A stretch of DNA of 64,000 bases, taken from the NCBI RefSeq assembly GCF_004119445.1, contig NZ_QICI01000036.1, positions 62,001-126,000 on the forward strand, written 5' to 3'. Position numbers and translations under genes: made by a program. The stretch is from Chryseobacterium sp. CH21 (GTDB lineage: Bacteria; Bacteroidota; Bacteroidia; Flavobacteriales; Weeksellaceae). Below are positions 53,594 to 60,476 of the stretch, piece by piece. The notes under the pieces were generated by a model. The model was not told where the DNA came from. It worked only from the letters and a program-made list of their open reading frames with translations, and made no database searches. How positions within the stretch are numbered: position 1 is the stretch's first letter; the number at the start of each line of letters is the position of its first letter.

Positions 53594-53623
53594 CAAATGT
53601 ACAAATTATTTTGAAACAACCAA
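53594..53623 (-). promoter_or_regulatory. Promoter of the thr operon
   Basis: Minus strand: TTG (53621-53623), exactly 19 bases, TACATTTG (53594-53601). Ideal spacing; transcription would start about 53589, practically at the leader peptide ATG. Confidence 0.75.
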
Positions 53624-53661
53624 GTTTTTAACATAATAAAATATATTTCCTTTTTTAGAGA

Positions 53662-53669
53662 TATATTTG
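53662..53669 (+). promoter_or_regulatory. -7 box for the peptide gene cluster
   Basis: TATATTTG fits TAnnTTTG and lies 55 bases before the first peptide ATG (53724). A -33 TTG is not evident. Divergent from the thr promoter about 40 bases away. Confidence 0.4.
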
Positions 53670-53723
53670 GTGTAATTGATTAAAAATCTTACATTTATAA
53701 TGTTAACTAATAACGAAATAATC

Positions 53724-53918
53724 ATGAAAAATTTAAAGAAATTAAACCGTCAAAATCTGAAATCAATCAGTGGAGGTAATGTAAACAATTGTTTTGAAAA
53801 CTGTCCTGCCGGACCTTACGGACCAGGTGAGCCAAGATCTTGTGCTGATTATTATGCTTTACCCGAATGCTGTAAAGGAAGAGTATTGGTAAGCTTTGAA
53901 TGCTTTGGTCCTAATTAA
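53724..53918 (+). CDS. GG-leader bacteriocin-like peptide 1 (64 aa)
   Basis: Leader MKNLKKLNRQNLKSISGG (18 residues, ending in the double-glycine site) followed by a 46-residue core with six Cys (NNCFENCPAG...SCADYYALPECCKG...FECFGPN). The leader is the one seen in the next peptides, so the ATG at 53724 is used rather than upstream in-frame Mets. Such leaders are cut by C39 peptidases of ABC exporters. Core pattern C-P...YG...C..Y.LP.CC/C K resembles peptide 4, so these two are closer paralogues. Role unknown: bacteriocin, signal or modified peptide. Confidence 0.85.
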   Translation: MKNLKKLNRQNLKSISGGNVNNCFENCPAGPYGPGEPRSCADYYALPECCKGRVLVSFECFGPN

Positions 53919-53969
53919 TTTGAACAATACAATTCATTGTTATTCAAGAAATACTAAAATTATTACCAT

Positions 53970-54140
53970 ATGAAAACAATTAAGAAATTATCAAGAGAAG
54001 ATAAGAAAAATATCAAGGGAGGTTTCACTGATATTCAGATTGAAGCATGTGGTGGAGAGCAATTTGTCTGTTTCCGAGGAGGTGGAAAATGGGGTTGCTG
54101 GCTAAAGCCGGGAGGTACTTGCTATGCACCGATGCTTTAA
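53970..54140 (+). CDS. GG-leader bacteriocin-like peptide 2 (56 aa)
   Basis: ATG 53970 to TAA 54138-54140: leader MKTIKKLSREDKKNIKGG, then a 38-residue core FTDIQIEACGGEQFVCFRGG..., with four Cys and many Gly/Trp (GGGKWGCWLKPGGTCY). The double-Gly site and KKL.R..K..I.GG pattern tie it to the other peptides in the cluster. Its small size hides it from ordinary gene calling. Confidence 0.8.
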   Translation: MKTIKKLSREDKKNIKGGFTDIQIEACGGEQFVCFRGGGKWGCWLKPGGTCYAPML

Positions 54141-54198
54141 GCATTGACGGATTTCATCTAATGACAACGATCAAAATTTAATTTAAAATAAAACTACC

Positions 54199-54396
54199 AT
54201 GAAAAATTCAAAAAAATTAAACAGAGAAAGCTTAAGAGCTATTGTTGGAGGTGGAGGAGACGAGTGTGCTGTAGATCTTGACTGTGGGCCAAAAGGCTGT
54301 GCTGTATGTACAGATTTAAAAGGGCGTAAAGTTTGTCTTTACTTTTTCCCTTATGATCCATCCATCCCAGGTAGCTGCCCAATTCTGGAAGCTTAA
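54199..54396 (+). CDS. GG-leader bacteriocin-like peptide 3 (65 aa)
   Basis: Leader MKNSKKLNRESLRAIVGG, core GGDECAVDLDCGPKGCAVCTDLKGRKVCLYFF...GSCPILEA with six Cys. Core sequence is unlike peptides 1 and 4 except for Cys richness. Between 2 and 4 by 58 and 36 bases; likely one transcript. Confidence 0.85.
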   Translation: MKNSKKLNRESLRAIVGGGGDECAVDLDCGPKGCAVCTDLKGRKVCLYFFPYDPSIPGSCPILEA

Positions 54397-54432
54397 TGAA
54401 AAATCAAAATTAAAAATTTAATTAAAACGACT

Positions 54433-54636
54433 ATGAAAAATTTAAAGAAATTAAACAGAAAAGAACTTCAAACATTGCAGGGAGCAGGTCCTGCTACATG
54501 TACAGGATGTCCTAAGAATACTACTTACGGAAATAATCCTGGTGATGCTCCATGTGAGGCTTTTCAGATGCTTCCTGACCGTTGTAAAATGTGTGTTATT
54601 GTAGATATGTCATGCGTGAGCGGAGGAGTGTCTTAA
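54433..54636 (+). CDS. GG/GA-leader bacteriocin-like peptide 4 (67 aa)
   Basis: Leader MKNLKKLNRKELQTLQGA, i.e. Gly-Ala instead of Gly-Gly at the cut site, a variant tolerated by C39 peptidases. Core GPATCTGCPKNTTYGNNPGDAPCEAFQMLPDRCKMCVIVDMSCVSGGVS has six Cys and the C-P...YG...C....LP..C.K pattern of peptide 1. A bidirectional terminator follows. Confidence 0.85.
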   Translation: MKNLKKLNRKELQTLQGAGPATCTGCPKNTTYGNNPGDAPCEAFQMLPDRCKMCVIVDMSCVSGGVS

Positions 54637-54660
54637 ATACTATCTGTTTTAATTGCAATA

Positions 54661-54687
54661 AAAAGCACTGTTTTTCACAGTGCTTTT
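54661..54687. terminator. Bidirectional terminator between peptide genes 4 and 5
   Basis: AAAAGCACTGT (54661-54671), loop, ACAGTGCTTTT (54677-54687), then TATTTTATT. A perfect 11-bp stem shared by the convergent peptide genes. Confidence 0.85.
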
Positions 54688-54693
54688 ATTTTA

Positions 54694-54855
54694 TTAACTG
54701 TTATCGGGGATATACATTCCTCTTGGTACGCAGATCAATTCTCCATTGCATCCTAAACCGCAGGTTTCATGTATTTTGCAGTTTAAGCTACAAGTATAAC
54801 TGCCTCCGTTTACATTTTTAAGACTTCTTCTGTCTAATTTTTTTAGATTTTTCAT
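54694..54855 (-). CDS. GG-leader bacteriocin-like peptide 5 (53 aa)
   Basis: Minus strand ATG 54855 to TAA 54694: leader MKNLKKLDRRSLKNVNGG, core SYTCSLNCKIHETCGLGCNGELICVPRG... with five Cys. It points towards the other four and shares their leader, so the cluster contains an inverted copy. Not visible to standard gene calling because of its size. Confidence 0.82.
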   Translation of the reverse strand: MKNLKKLDRRSLKNVNGGSYTCSLNCKIHETCGLGCNGELICVPRGMYIPDNS

Positions 54856-54906
54856 ATTTATTATTAGTTTGAATGCTAATATAATAAATAATGAGTAACA
54901 AAAAAA

Positions 54907-55926
54907 TTATTTTATACTCTTTGAAAGATCAAGCATGGCTTCAATAGGTTTCAATGCTTTTAATCGTAATTCTTCGTCGATAAGAATTTCAGGAAGCTCA
55001 TATTTCATACATAAATACAGTTTTTCCATGGTGTTGCGCTTCATGTAGAAACATTCTGAACAGTTACAGCTTTCGTCAAAAACTAAGGCAGGAATCAGTT
55101 CTTTGTGAGGTGCACGTTTTCTCATTTCGTGAAGGATACCTTCTTCTGTAGCAATGATGAATTTCTGACAGTCATCTTTTTCTACATAGTTCAACAGAGC
55201 AGAAGTAGAACCGATGAAGTGAGCGAGTTTCAAAACGGCTTCTTCACTTTCAGGGTGCGCAATAAGTTTAGCATCCGGATTGTCTGCCAATTGCTGTGCT
55301 ATTCTTTCCATTGAAAATGCTTCGTGTACTACACAGCTTCCATCCCAAAGGATCATATCACGTCCTGTTTTCTTAGACAAATATCTTCCCAGGTTTTTAT
55401 CCGGTGCGAAAATGATAGGTCTGTCTTTCGGAAGGGCTTCAATCACTGTTTCGGCATTGGAACTTGTTACGATGATGTCACTTTCTGCTTTAGTTTCTGC
55501 GTTACAGTTGATGTAAGTGGCAATTAAAGCATTCGGGTGCTGTTCACGCATTTTTCTCAATCCTTCTCCGGAACAACCGTCTGCCAAAGAACATCCAGCC
55601 ATGGTATCGGGAAGAACTACTTTTTTAGTTGGATTTAGAATTTTAGCGGCTTCTGCCATGAAATGTACTCCACAGAATACGATCATATCAGCATTGGTAT
55701 CTTTTGCCTGTCTTGCCAGCTGTAAAGAATCTCCGAGGAAATCAGCGATATCCTGAATTTCTCCGGGCTGGTAATAATGGGCAAGGATCACCGCATTTTT
55801 TTCCTCTTTCAGTTTAAGAATGGCTTTCACCAGTTCTTCTCCCTGAGGAATAGCAATATCTTTTATATCCAGAAATCCTCTGACAGGAATTGCAGATTTA
55901 GCTTTTTCTAATGTTTCGGTACTCAT
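54907..55926 (-). CDS. nadA: Quinolinate synthase
   Basis: Condenses iminoaspartate with DHAP to quinolinate in de novo NAD synthesis; needs a 4Fe-4S cluster. 339 residues; HYYQPGEIQDIADFLGDSLQLA, FCGVHFMAEAAKIL, PDTMAGCSLADGC, and CNCSECFYMKRNT hold the three expected cluster cysteines. No nadB/nadC next to it. A family-E repeat follows upstream between it and gmk. Confidence 0.96.
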   Translation of the reverse strand: MSTETLEKAKSAIPVRGFLDIKDIAIPQGEELVKAILKLKEEKNAVILAHYYQPGEIQDIADFLGDSLQLARQAKDTNADMIVFCGVHFMAEAAKILNPTKKVVLPDTMAGCSLADGCSGEGLRKMREQHPNALIATYINCNAETKAESDIIVTSSNAETVIEALPKDRPIIFAPDKNLGRYLSKKTGRDMILWDGSCVVHEAFSMERIAQQLADNPDAKLIAHPESEEAVLKLAHFIGSTSALLNYVEKDDCQKFIIATEEGILHEMRKRAPHKELIPALVFDESCNCSECFYMKRNTMEKLYLCMKYELPEILIDEELRLKALKPIEAMLDLSKSIK

Positions 55927-55948
55927 ATCAACCTCAATTTTTTCTTTT

Positions 55949-56044
55949 ATAGAAGTTAGAGATTAGAAACTAGAGGTTAGTATAAAATGAGGATAATTTT
56001 CCTGACACTAAAAAAACTAACTTCTAATTTCTAACTTCTAGTTT
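55949..56044. repeat. Dispersed GAAGTTAGAGATTAGAAACTAG repeat
   Basis: Left half AGAAGTTAGAGATTAGAAACTAG, right half near-inverted CTAACTTCTAATTTCTAACTTCTAG...; together an imperfect inverted repeat of about 95 bp. Its right end overlaps the last codons and stop of gmk (the TAG at 56038-56040), so the element supplied part of that gene's 3' end. Confidence 0.7.
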
Positions 56045-56604
56045 CTTTCTATAAAACTTTTTATTAAACTTTCTATTTCTATTTTAGCTGCATCAAGATC
56101 TTCATTAATCACGATCTTGTCAAACTCGCTGGCGTAGGTCATTTCTTCTTCTGCCTTTGCTACACGGGTTTTTATGGTTTCTGCATCATCTGTATCTCTG
56201 GAGATCAATCTTCGTTCCAATTCTTCAATGGAAGGTGGTTCTATAAAAATAGACAGTGCTTTTTCACCGAAATATTTTTTAAGCGAGATACCTCCTTTTA
56301 CATCTACATCAAAAATAACTACTTTACCCTGCTTCCAGATTTTTTCTACTTCAGATTTTAAAGTGCCGTAATATTTGTCAGTATATACTTCTTCATATTC
56401 TACAAAAGCGTCTTCAGAAATTTTTTGTCTGAATTCATCAGGTGTCAGAAAATGATAGTCCACTGCATGAACTTCACTTCCTCTCGGCTGTCTCGTTGTG
56501 CATGAAATTGAAAATTCCAGCTCAGGAAATGTTTCCAGTGAATGCTTTACCAATGTAGTTTTTCCGCTCCCTGATGGTGCTGAAAATATAATTACTTTAT
56601 CCAT
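56038..56604 (-). CDS. gmk: Guanylate kinase
   Basis: Phosphorylates GMP to GDP. 188 residues: P-loop FSAPSGSGKTTLV, GMP-binding SCTTRQPRGSE and YHFLTPDEF, DVDVKGGISLKK. Normal length although its stop falls inside a dispersed repeat. 85 bp after yicC on the same strand; co-transcription with yicC is common in bacteria. Confidence 0.96.
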   Translation of the reverse strand: MDKVIIFSAPSGSGKTTLVKHSLETFPELEFSISCTTRQPRGSEVHAVDYHFLTPDEFRQKISEDAFVEYEEVYTDKYYGTLKSEVEKIWKQGKVVIFDVDVKGGISLKKYFGEKALSIFIEPPSIEELERRLISRDTDDAETIKTRVAKAEEEMTYASEFDKIVINEDLDAAKIEIESLIKSFIERN

Positions 56605-56689
56605 TTTTTTTGGTTTCGGGTTACGGGATTCGAGTTGCGGGTTGTTTTTTAAAAATGATCATCACGCATCTCGTACCTCGTATCTATCG

Positions 56690-57547
56690 TTACAATACGT
56701 TTAACGTTTGTTCTTTTATTTTTTCAAGGTCATCTTTCATCATCACAACCAGTTTCTGGATTTCTGCGTGATTGGCTTTAGAACCAAGGGTATTAATCTC
56801 TCTTCCGATTTCCTGAGAAATAAAGCCCAGTTTTTTTCCATTGAAAGATTCATTGTCCATCACCTCTTTATAATATTTCAGGTGCTGGGCAAGTCTTACT
56901 TTTTCTTCAGAAATATCAAGCTTTTCTGTGAAATAAGCCATTTCCTGGTAGAAACGTGTTTCATCCACATTTTCGAATTCTTTCAAAGATTTCTGATAAC
57001 GCTCTTTCACGCTTACAATTCTTTCTTCTTCAAAAGGAATCACTTCTCCAAGATACTTGTCGATATTCTGAATATTTCTGTTTAATTCTTCATGCAGAAT
57101 ACTGCCTTCAGTTTTTCTGAATTCTTCGAATTTGTCAACGGCATTGTGAACAATTTTAGCCAAAGCTTCCCACTCACCTTCTGTCAATTCGTCAGGTCTT
57201 GAAGTGATGGCATCTGGAAGTCTTACCGCCATTTTAAGGTATTCGAAATTGGGGCCGTCAGAAGCTATGTTTTTAAGTTCGTTGATATAAGAGTCAATTA
57301 AGTTTTTATTAATTTTTACATCATTGGACTCTTCAAGATTCTCAATATTAACGTAGCAGTCTACTTTTCCACGGATAATTCTATCGTTAAGAATTTTTCT
57401 GATTTCAAATTCTTTTTCTTTATAACGCAAAGGAATTTTAATATTCAAATCAAAGCTCTTACTGTTCAGAGATTTAATATCTATAGTAATTTTTTTTCCT
57501 TCAAAAACATCTTCGGCTCTACCGAATCCGGTCATTGATAAAATCAT
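56690..57547 (-). CDS. yicC: YicC-family endoribonuclease
   Basis: 285 residues; starts MILSMTGFGRAE, the classical YicC start, and ends in the DUF1732 region (EIQKLVVMMKDDLEKIKEQTLNVL). YicC of E. coli acts in RNA turnover; the family is linked with gmk in many genomes as here. CAAAGATA (TATCTTTG) on its strand at 57565-57572 may be the -7 box. Confidence 0.93.
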   Translation of the reverse strand: MILSMTGFGRAEDVFEGKKITIDIKSLNSKSFDLNIKIPLRYKEKEFEIRKILNDRIIRGKVDCYVNIENLEESNDVKINKNLIDSYINELKNIASDGPNFEYLKMAVRLPDAITSRPDELTEGEWEALAKIVHNAVDKFEEFRKTEGSILHEELNRNIQNIDKYLGEVIPFEEERIVSVKERYQKSLKEFENVDETRFYQEMAYFTEKLDISEEKVRLAQHLKYYKEVMDNESFNGKKLGFISQEIGREINTLGSKANHAEIQKLVVMMKDDLEKIKEQTLNVL

Positions 57548-57604
57548 AGTTTTTTATTGTTCTACAAAGATAAACATTTAAGTCTATAATTATACTAATG
57601 TTGA

Positions 57605-57705
57605 ATGGCTGGACGATGAAGGCAGGAAGCGGGAAGATTGTTGTGAATATAAATGAGATCTAATTTTAACTTCCAGCCTCAGACTTCCATCTTCCAGCAA
57701 ATTAA
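57605..57705. repeat. Dispersed GGAAGCGGGAAG-type repeat (copy 2)
   Basis: GAAGGCAGGAAGCGGGAAG (from about 57619) and the inverted-type CTTCCAGCCTCAGACTTCCATCTTCCAGC (57671-57700) flank an AT spacer. Same motifs as at 19664-19737. Lies in the spacer between divergent yicC and miaA. Confidence 0.6.
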
Positions 57706-57732
57706 ATGAGCTCATTTTCGTAAATTAGCGCT

Positions 57733-58653
57733 GTGAAAAAGAAAAATTTAATTTCTGTTGTAGGCCCCACCGGAATTGGTAAAACGAAATTGGCGATTGA
57801 TTTGGCTCAACATTTCAATACGGAGATTATTTCTTGCGATTCCCGTCAGTTTTTTAAAGAAATGAAAATAGGAACGGCAGCGCCTTCGGAAGAAGAATTG
57901 GCTGGTGCACCTCATCATTTTATCGGAAATCTTTCAGTGAAAGACTATTATTCTATCGGGCAATATGAAGAAGATGCGCTTCAAAAACTCAATGAACTTT
58001 TCGTCACTCATGATACCGTAATTCTTGTTGGCGGAAGCATGATGTATGAAAAAGCAGTGATAGAAGGTCTGCATGATCTTCCGGAAGCGAATTTGAAAAA
58101 CCAGGAGAAACTTCAGGCTATCATGGAGCAGGAGGGGATAGAAAAACTTCAGGAAATTTTACAAGAACTTGATCCCGAGTATTTCAGCGTGGTGGATATT
58201 CACAATCACCGCCGACTATTGAGAGCCATTGATATTATCTGGCAAACGGATAAAAAATATTCTGAACATATTTCGGTTTCTCAAAATGGAAGAGATTTTA
58301 ATGTAATCAGAATCGGAATAGAAGCTCCAAGGGAAGAGTTGTATGACAGAATCAACCGCAGGGTAGATATTATGATGGAAAACGGATTGCTAGATGAGGT
58401 AAAAGGTCTTGAGAAATTCAAAGATTTGACGGCTTTAAATACGGTAGGCTATGCTGAGCTTTTCAAGTATTTTGACGGAGAGTGGGATCTTGATTTTGCA
58501 GTTTCAGAAATTAAAAAGAACAGCCGAAGATATGCGAAGCGCCAGCTGACATGGTATAGAAAGGCGGATGATATTCATTATTTACAGTTGGGATATTCTG
58601 AAAAAGACTACGAAGAGTTGCTGAAATGGATTGCGGAGGAGTTTGAAAAGTAA
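57733..58653 (+). CDS. miaA: tRNA dimethylallyltransferase
   Basis: Adds the isopentenyl group to A37 of tRNAs reading U-starting codons. 306 residues; P-loop VVGPTGIGKTKLAIDLA, SCDSRQFFKEMKIGTAAPS, and the C-terminal RRYAKRQLTWYRK. GTG at 57733 codes the first residue (GTGAAAAAG); no nearby ATG is in frame. Uses the isoprenoid precursors made by the mevalonate route. Confidence 0.95.
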   Translation: MKKKNLISVVGPTGIGKTKLAIDLAQHFNTEIISCDSRQFFKEMKIGTAAPSEEELAGAPHHFIGNLSVKDYYSIGQYEEDALQKLNELFVTHDTVILVGGSMMYEKAVIEGLHDLPEANLKNQEKLQAIMEQEGIEKLQEILQELDPEYFSVVDIHNHRRLLRAIDIIWQTDKKYSEHISVSQNGRDFNVIRIGIEAPREELYDRINRRVDIMMENGLLDEVKGLEKFKDLTALNTVGYAELFKYFDGEWDLDFAVSEIKKNSRRYAKRQLTWYRKADDIHYLQLGYSEKDYEELLKWIAEEFEK

Positions 58654-58670
58654 TCGCTTCTAGCTTTTAA

Positions 58671-58693
58671 ATAGAGATTCCTACGGAATGACA
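58671..58693 (+). repeat. Half-copy of the family A repeat
   Basis: TAGAGATTCCTACGGAATGACA, a shortened relative of the GAGATTCTTCCTTCGTCAGAATGACA arm in the two full copies. It lies 30 bases before copy 2. Confidence 0.6.
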
Positions 58694-58722
58694 TAGTGTG
58701 CGGGAAAACTAAGCGCTTAGTT

Positions 58723-58800
58723 TGTCATTCTGACGAAGGAAGAATCTCATAGATTGTTTTTAGAGATTCTTCATTCCACTTTGTTCCATTCAGAATGACA
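58723..58800 (+). repeat. Dispersed palindromic repeat, family A (copy 2)
   Basis: 78 bp bounded by TGTCATTCTG and CAGAATGACA, with inner arms GAAGGAAGAATCTC and GAGATTCTTC. Inverted relative to the copy at 2631-2703; between convergent miaA and the NodT-type gene. Confidence 0.75.
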
Positions 58801-58836
58801 GTACAGATGGTAATTAATTAGGGCGTTTTTATACTG

Positions 58837-58866
58837 AAAAAAATGCGGCTCTGAAAAGAACCGCAT
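58837..58866 (-). terminator. Terminator of the RND efflux operon
   Basis: Minus strand ATGCGGTTC, loop, GAGCCGCAT, then TTTTTTTCAG. 25 bases after the NodT-type stop; ends the efflux transcript. Confidence 0.75.
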
Positions 58867-58891
58867 CTTAAAACAAATATAATTTAATTTA

Positions 58892-60304
58892 CTACTTCCA
58901 ACCGCCGCCTAAAGCTCTGTATAAATCTACAATGCTGCTTAATCTCTGTCTTTTAATGGAAGCCAGATTCAACTCTGCCTGTAGGGAATTTCCCTGTGCT
59001 GTAATTACTTCCAGGTAATTGGCTGAACCTCCTTTGTAAAGAAGTTGTGCACTTTTAATTCCGTCTTTTAACGTGGTAGATTGTTCTGTTGCCTTCTGTT
59101 CCTGAACTTTTAAATTTTCATTGGAAACTAAAGCATCAGAAATTTCTCCCACCGCATTTAATACTGACTGACGGAATGCCAGAACATTTTTCTCTCTTTG
59201 AATTTTTGCTACTTCCAGATCTGTTTTTAATTGTCTTTTCTGGAAAATAGGCTGGGTAATTCCTCCTAAAACTGATCCGAATAACGATGCCGGAATCTGA
59301 AACCAGTTGTCAAATTTGAATGAGTTTACTCCTCCGTTGGCTGTAATCTTCAATGCAGGATACATATTGGCCTGAGCAATTCCTACCATGGCATTGGATT
59401 CTAATAAAACCAATTCCTGCTGGCGTACATCCGGTCTGCGGCTTACCATAGCTGCCGGAAGCCCTGCGGAAATATTCTGAGGTAATGAAGTATCAGACAT
59501 TTCAATGGTTCTGTTTACTTTATTAGGAAGTTCCCCTGTCAGAATACTCAATGCATTTTCTTGAATAGCAATATTTTGTTCCAGCTGGGCAATCAGAAGT
59601 TCTGTTGCCTGTTTCTGTGCTGATGCCTGCTGTACTCCTAAAGAAGTGTTATCCCCACTTTCCCACATTTTCTGTGTAATCAGTAGAGTATTGCTGCTCA
59701 GTTCCAGATTGGATTTTGCAATAGCCAATTGTCTGTCAAGCATTAACAGGTTATAATATCCCTGCGCAATAGCGGCTACTACCTGAGTCTGAACTGCTTT
59801 TGAACCTTCATAGGTCTGAAGATACTGCATTCTTGAAACTTCCTGCTGGTTTTTGATTTTTCCCCAGATGTCGGCTTCCCATGAAAGGTTGAAGGCTGCG
59901 TTATAGTCTTCAACATGGCTTGAACCTAAAAATAAATTTAAGCTTTGTCCGTTCATACTGTTTTTGGAAGGTCTTGAAATCTGTCCGCTTACTCCGAAAC
60001 CAACGTCCGGATATTGCATATATTTTGCCTGTTTCAGTTTTTCCTGTGAAGCAGCTACCTGCTTTAGGGCAATCTGAAGGTCATAATTATTTTTAATTCC
60101 TTTTTCAATCAATCCCTGTAAAATGGGATCGCTGAAAAACTGTTTCCACTCCAGATTGGCTATACTGGCAGTGTCTGCAGTGGCGGTGTACTGGAACTTT
60201 TCCGGAAGTGGAAGCTCAGGCTCCGTGTATGCCAGTTTAGACACACACGATACAGAGCCGATGGCCAGCACAAATGTTAGAATAATATTTTTAACTCTTT
60301 TCAT
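58892..60304 (-). CDS. TolC-like outer-membrane efflux lipoprotein (NodT family)
   Basis: 470 residues from ATG 60304 (a longer frame adds nine residues but dilutes the signal sequence). Lipobox: IGSVSCVSK, Cys near residue 20, so an outer-membrane lipoprotein. Two OEP repeats (about 60-250 and 270-460), with NYDLQIALKQVAASQEKLKQAKY and RRPDVRQQELVLLESNAMVGIAQANMYPALKITANGGV motifs of the efflux outer subunit family. Third gene after adaptor and permease; last of the operon. Substrate range unknown. Confidence 0.93.
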   Translation of the reverse strand: MKRVKNIILTFVLAIGSVSCVSKLAYTEPELPLPEKFQYTATADTASIANLEWKQFFSDPILQGLIEKGIKNNYDLQIALKQVAASQEKLKQAKYMQYPDVGFGVSGQISRPSKNSMNGQSLNLFLGSSHVEDYNAAFNLSWEADIWGKIKNQQEVSRMQYLQTYEGSKAVQTQVVAAIAQGYYNLLMLDRQLAIAKSNLELSSNTLLITQKMWESGDNTSLGVQQASAQKQATELLIAQLEQNIAIQENALSILTGELPNKVNRTIEMSDTSLPQNISAGLPAAMVSRRPDVRQQELVLLESNAMVGIAQANMYPALKITANGGVNSFKFDNWFQIPASLFGSVLGGITQPIFQKRQLKTDLEVAKIQREKNVLAFRQSVLNAVGEISDALVSNENLKVQEQKATEQSTTLKDGIKSAQLLYKGGSANYLEVITAQGNSLQAELNLASIKRQRLSSIVDLYRALGGGWK

Positions 60305-60476
60305 AGTTTTTAAACTTTTAATTGAATACAAAACTTAGAGAGGTTTTTGTTAAGGCAAAAATTGTCTTTAGTAGGAGAAAAATAGTTAGCTTTTGTAAAC
60401 CATTAAGAACAGGCAGGTAAATAGGTAAACCTATGATCTTAAAATTTTCTCTAAGTTTTTGTCATTCATTTTTTTA

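Noticed and set aside
53402..53614. Plus-strand 70-aa open frame with VVVVVVNVETED
   Set aside because: It is the exact opposite strand of the Thr-codon run of the thr leader peptide (Thr codons read as Val-type codons in reverse). The leader on the minus strand has the promoter, start and context.
54591..54821. Cys-rich plus-strand frame (76 aa) over the end of peptide 4 and peptide 5
   Set aside because: It is the wrong frame of peptide 4 plus the antisense of peptide 5, running through a strong terminator.
58671..58800. Repeats as a terminator for miaA only
   Set aside because: The hairpins lack a clear downstream T-run and recur elsewhere in inverted orientation, so they are better called dispersed repeats.
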